This document shows positions 7,362 to 8,218 of a stretch of DNA of 8,218 nucleotides, in pieces. Numbering within the stretch: position 1 is the stretch's first letter; every line of letters starts with the position of its first letter. The stretch is taken from NCBI GenBank assembly GCA_964501505.1, contig CAZCSY010000068.1, forward strand, positions 1-8,218, read 5' to 3'. A model generated the notes under the pieces. The model made no database searches and was not told the origin of the DNA. It saw only the letters and a list, made by a program, of their open reading frames with translations. Both the position numbers and the translations under genes were made by a program. Source of the DNA: CAZCSY01 sp964501505 (lineage in GTDB: Bacteria; Omnitrophota; Gorgyraeia; Velamenicoccales; Velamenicoccaceae).

Positions 7362-8218
7362 ATGTCAGATCAGAGAAAAGGAAGAGTCACGGCCATCAAC
7401 GGGAACATGGCGGCGATCGCGTTCGACACCTTCGTCGTCCAGAACGAGGTGGCCTATATCCACTGCGGCGAGGATCGTCTCAAGGCCGAGGTGATCCGCG
7501 TCCGGGGCCAGAAGGCCGAGGCCCAGGTGTACGAGACGACGACGCGGCTCAAGGTCGGCGACGAGGCCACCTTCACGAACGAGCTTCTGTCAGTGGAGCT
7601 GGGCCCCGGCATGCTGGGCCAGATCTTCGACGGCCTGCAGAATCCCCTGCCGGAGCTCGCCGAGAAGAGTGGTGTCTTTTTAAAACGCGGGGTCTATATC
7701 CCGGCCTTATCGGACAAGGCCGCGTGGGAATTCACGCCCGGCGTCAAGGCCGGGGACAAGGTGCGTGCGGGCATGAAGCTCGGCACCGTGCCGGAGAAGA
7801 TCCTTGAGCATGCCATTATGGCTCCCTTTGGATTGACGGGTCGCTGGGAGGTGGCGTCCATCGCCGAGGCGGGCAGCTATCGCGTCACCGACGAGATCGC
7901 CCGCCTCAAAGACGCCAGGGGACGCGAGGTGTCGTGTCTTCTCAAGCAAAGCTGGCCGGTAAAGATGCCGATCCGCGCCTATGCGGAAAGACTCAAACCC
8001 GGGGAGCCGCTCGTCACCAAGATGCGTCTCATCGATTCGTTCTTCCCGGTCGCGCGCGGCGGCACGTACTGTATCCCGGGGCCCTTTGGCGCGGGCAAGA
8101 CCGTCCTGCAGCAATTGACGAGCCGCCACGCCGAGGTCGACATCGTCATCATCGCCGCCTGCGGGGAGCGGGCCGGCGAGGTCGTCGAGACCCTGAAGAC
8201 CTTTCCCGAGTTGACCGA
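7362..8218 (+). CDS. vatA: V-type ATP synthase catalytic subunit A, 3'-truncated by the window edge
   Basis: Subunit A is the ATP-binding catalytic subunit of the A3B3 head. The frame is open from the start to the window end, giving 285 codons of an expected 580 or so. The N-terminal beta-barrel begins KGRVTAINGNMAAIAF; the family-specific GPGMLGQIFDGLQNPLPEL follows, then the bulge or non-homologous region with PGVKAGDKVRAGMKLGTVPE. The Walker A loop GPFGAGKT is at 240-247 (catalytic Lys246), preceded by RLIDSFFPVARGGTYCIPG. ACGERAGEVVE near the end corresponds to the glutamate-containing G-E-R motif, in the form I associate with Chlamydia-type enzymes rather than the archaeal G-E-R-G-N-E form. 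GPFGAGKT distinguishes A from the non-catalytic B subunit, which lacks this loop. Whether the complex makes or hydrolyses ATP, and whether it uses H+ or Na+, cannot be judged without the membrane ring subunit, which lies downstream. An in-frame ATG at 7359 is the alternative start. Confidence 0.97.
   Translation, partial: MSDQRKGRVTAINGNMAAIAFDTFVVQNEVAYIHCGEDRLKAEVIRVRGQKAEAQVYETTTRLKVGDEATFTNELLSVELGPGMLGQIFDGLQNPLPELAEKSGVFLKRGVYIPALSDKAAWEFTPGVKAGDKVRAGMKLGTVPEKILEHAIMAPFGLTGRWEVASIAEAGSYRVTDEIARLKDARGREVSCLLKQSWPVKMPIRAYAERLKPGEPLVTKMRLIDSFFPVARGGTYCIPGPFGAGKTVLQQLTSRHAEVDIVIIAACGERAGEVVETLKTFPELT

Overview
The window is a GC-rich bacterial chromosomal segment in which every gene runs on the + strand with short gaps or overlaps. 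It holds the last two thirds of a carbamoyl-phosphate synthase large subunit (carB), a small exported protein of unknown function, pyrK, a half-size TauE/SafE membrane protein, pyrD, pyrF, and then the start of a V-type ATP synthase operon (subunit E, a DUF2764 protein, and the first half of subunit A). Both ends are cut: carB lacks about its first 300 codons and the subunit A gene about its last 300.

Source organism: three traits together suggest a PVC-type lineage, with Candidatus Omnitrophota my best guess (inference, roughly even odds). These are a bacterial V-type ATP synthase with the order E-DUF2764-A (the order I know from Chlamydiae and relatives), a class 1B dihydroorotate dehydrogenase (PyrD plus the iron-sulfur flavoprotein PyrK), and an exported protein opening with a short beta-rich D-x-I-x-L-x-N-G-x-x-x-x-G domain of a kind common in uncultured PVC genomes. 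A 16S rRNA or ribosomal protein tree would be needed to settle it.

Layout. Bases 1-6097 are mainly pyrimidine biosynthesis. CarB makes carbamoyl phosphate, the PyrD-PyrK pair oxidises dihydroorotate to orotate and passes the electrons to NAD+, and PyrF decarboxylates OMP to UMP. The intervening steps (pyrB, pyrC, pyrE) and the small subunit carA are not in view. Two non-pyrimidine genes interrupt the set: the exported protein, whose stop overlaps the pyrK start by 4 bases (ATGA), and the half TauE/SafE protein, which separates the genes of the two subunits of one enzyme. Bases 6108-8218 begin the V-type ATP synthase operon only 10 bases after pyrF, so the two blocks may share a transcript. 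I see no convincing sigma-70 promoter and no intrinsic terminator with a U-tract.

No mobile element, CRISPR array, tRNA, rRNA or defence system is visible. The non-routine signals are modest: a strong hairpin with a competing alternative fold between pyrD and pyrF, an in-frame 21-base duplication inside pyrK, a tandem duplication covering the stop codon of the subunit E gene, and the three poorly characterised proteins (exported protein, half TauE/SafE, DUF2764). I do not see evidence here for a new multi-gene system.
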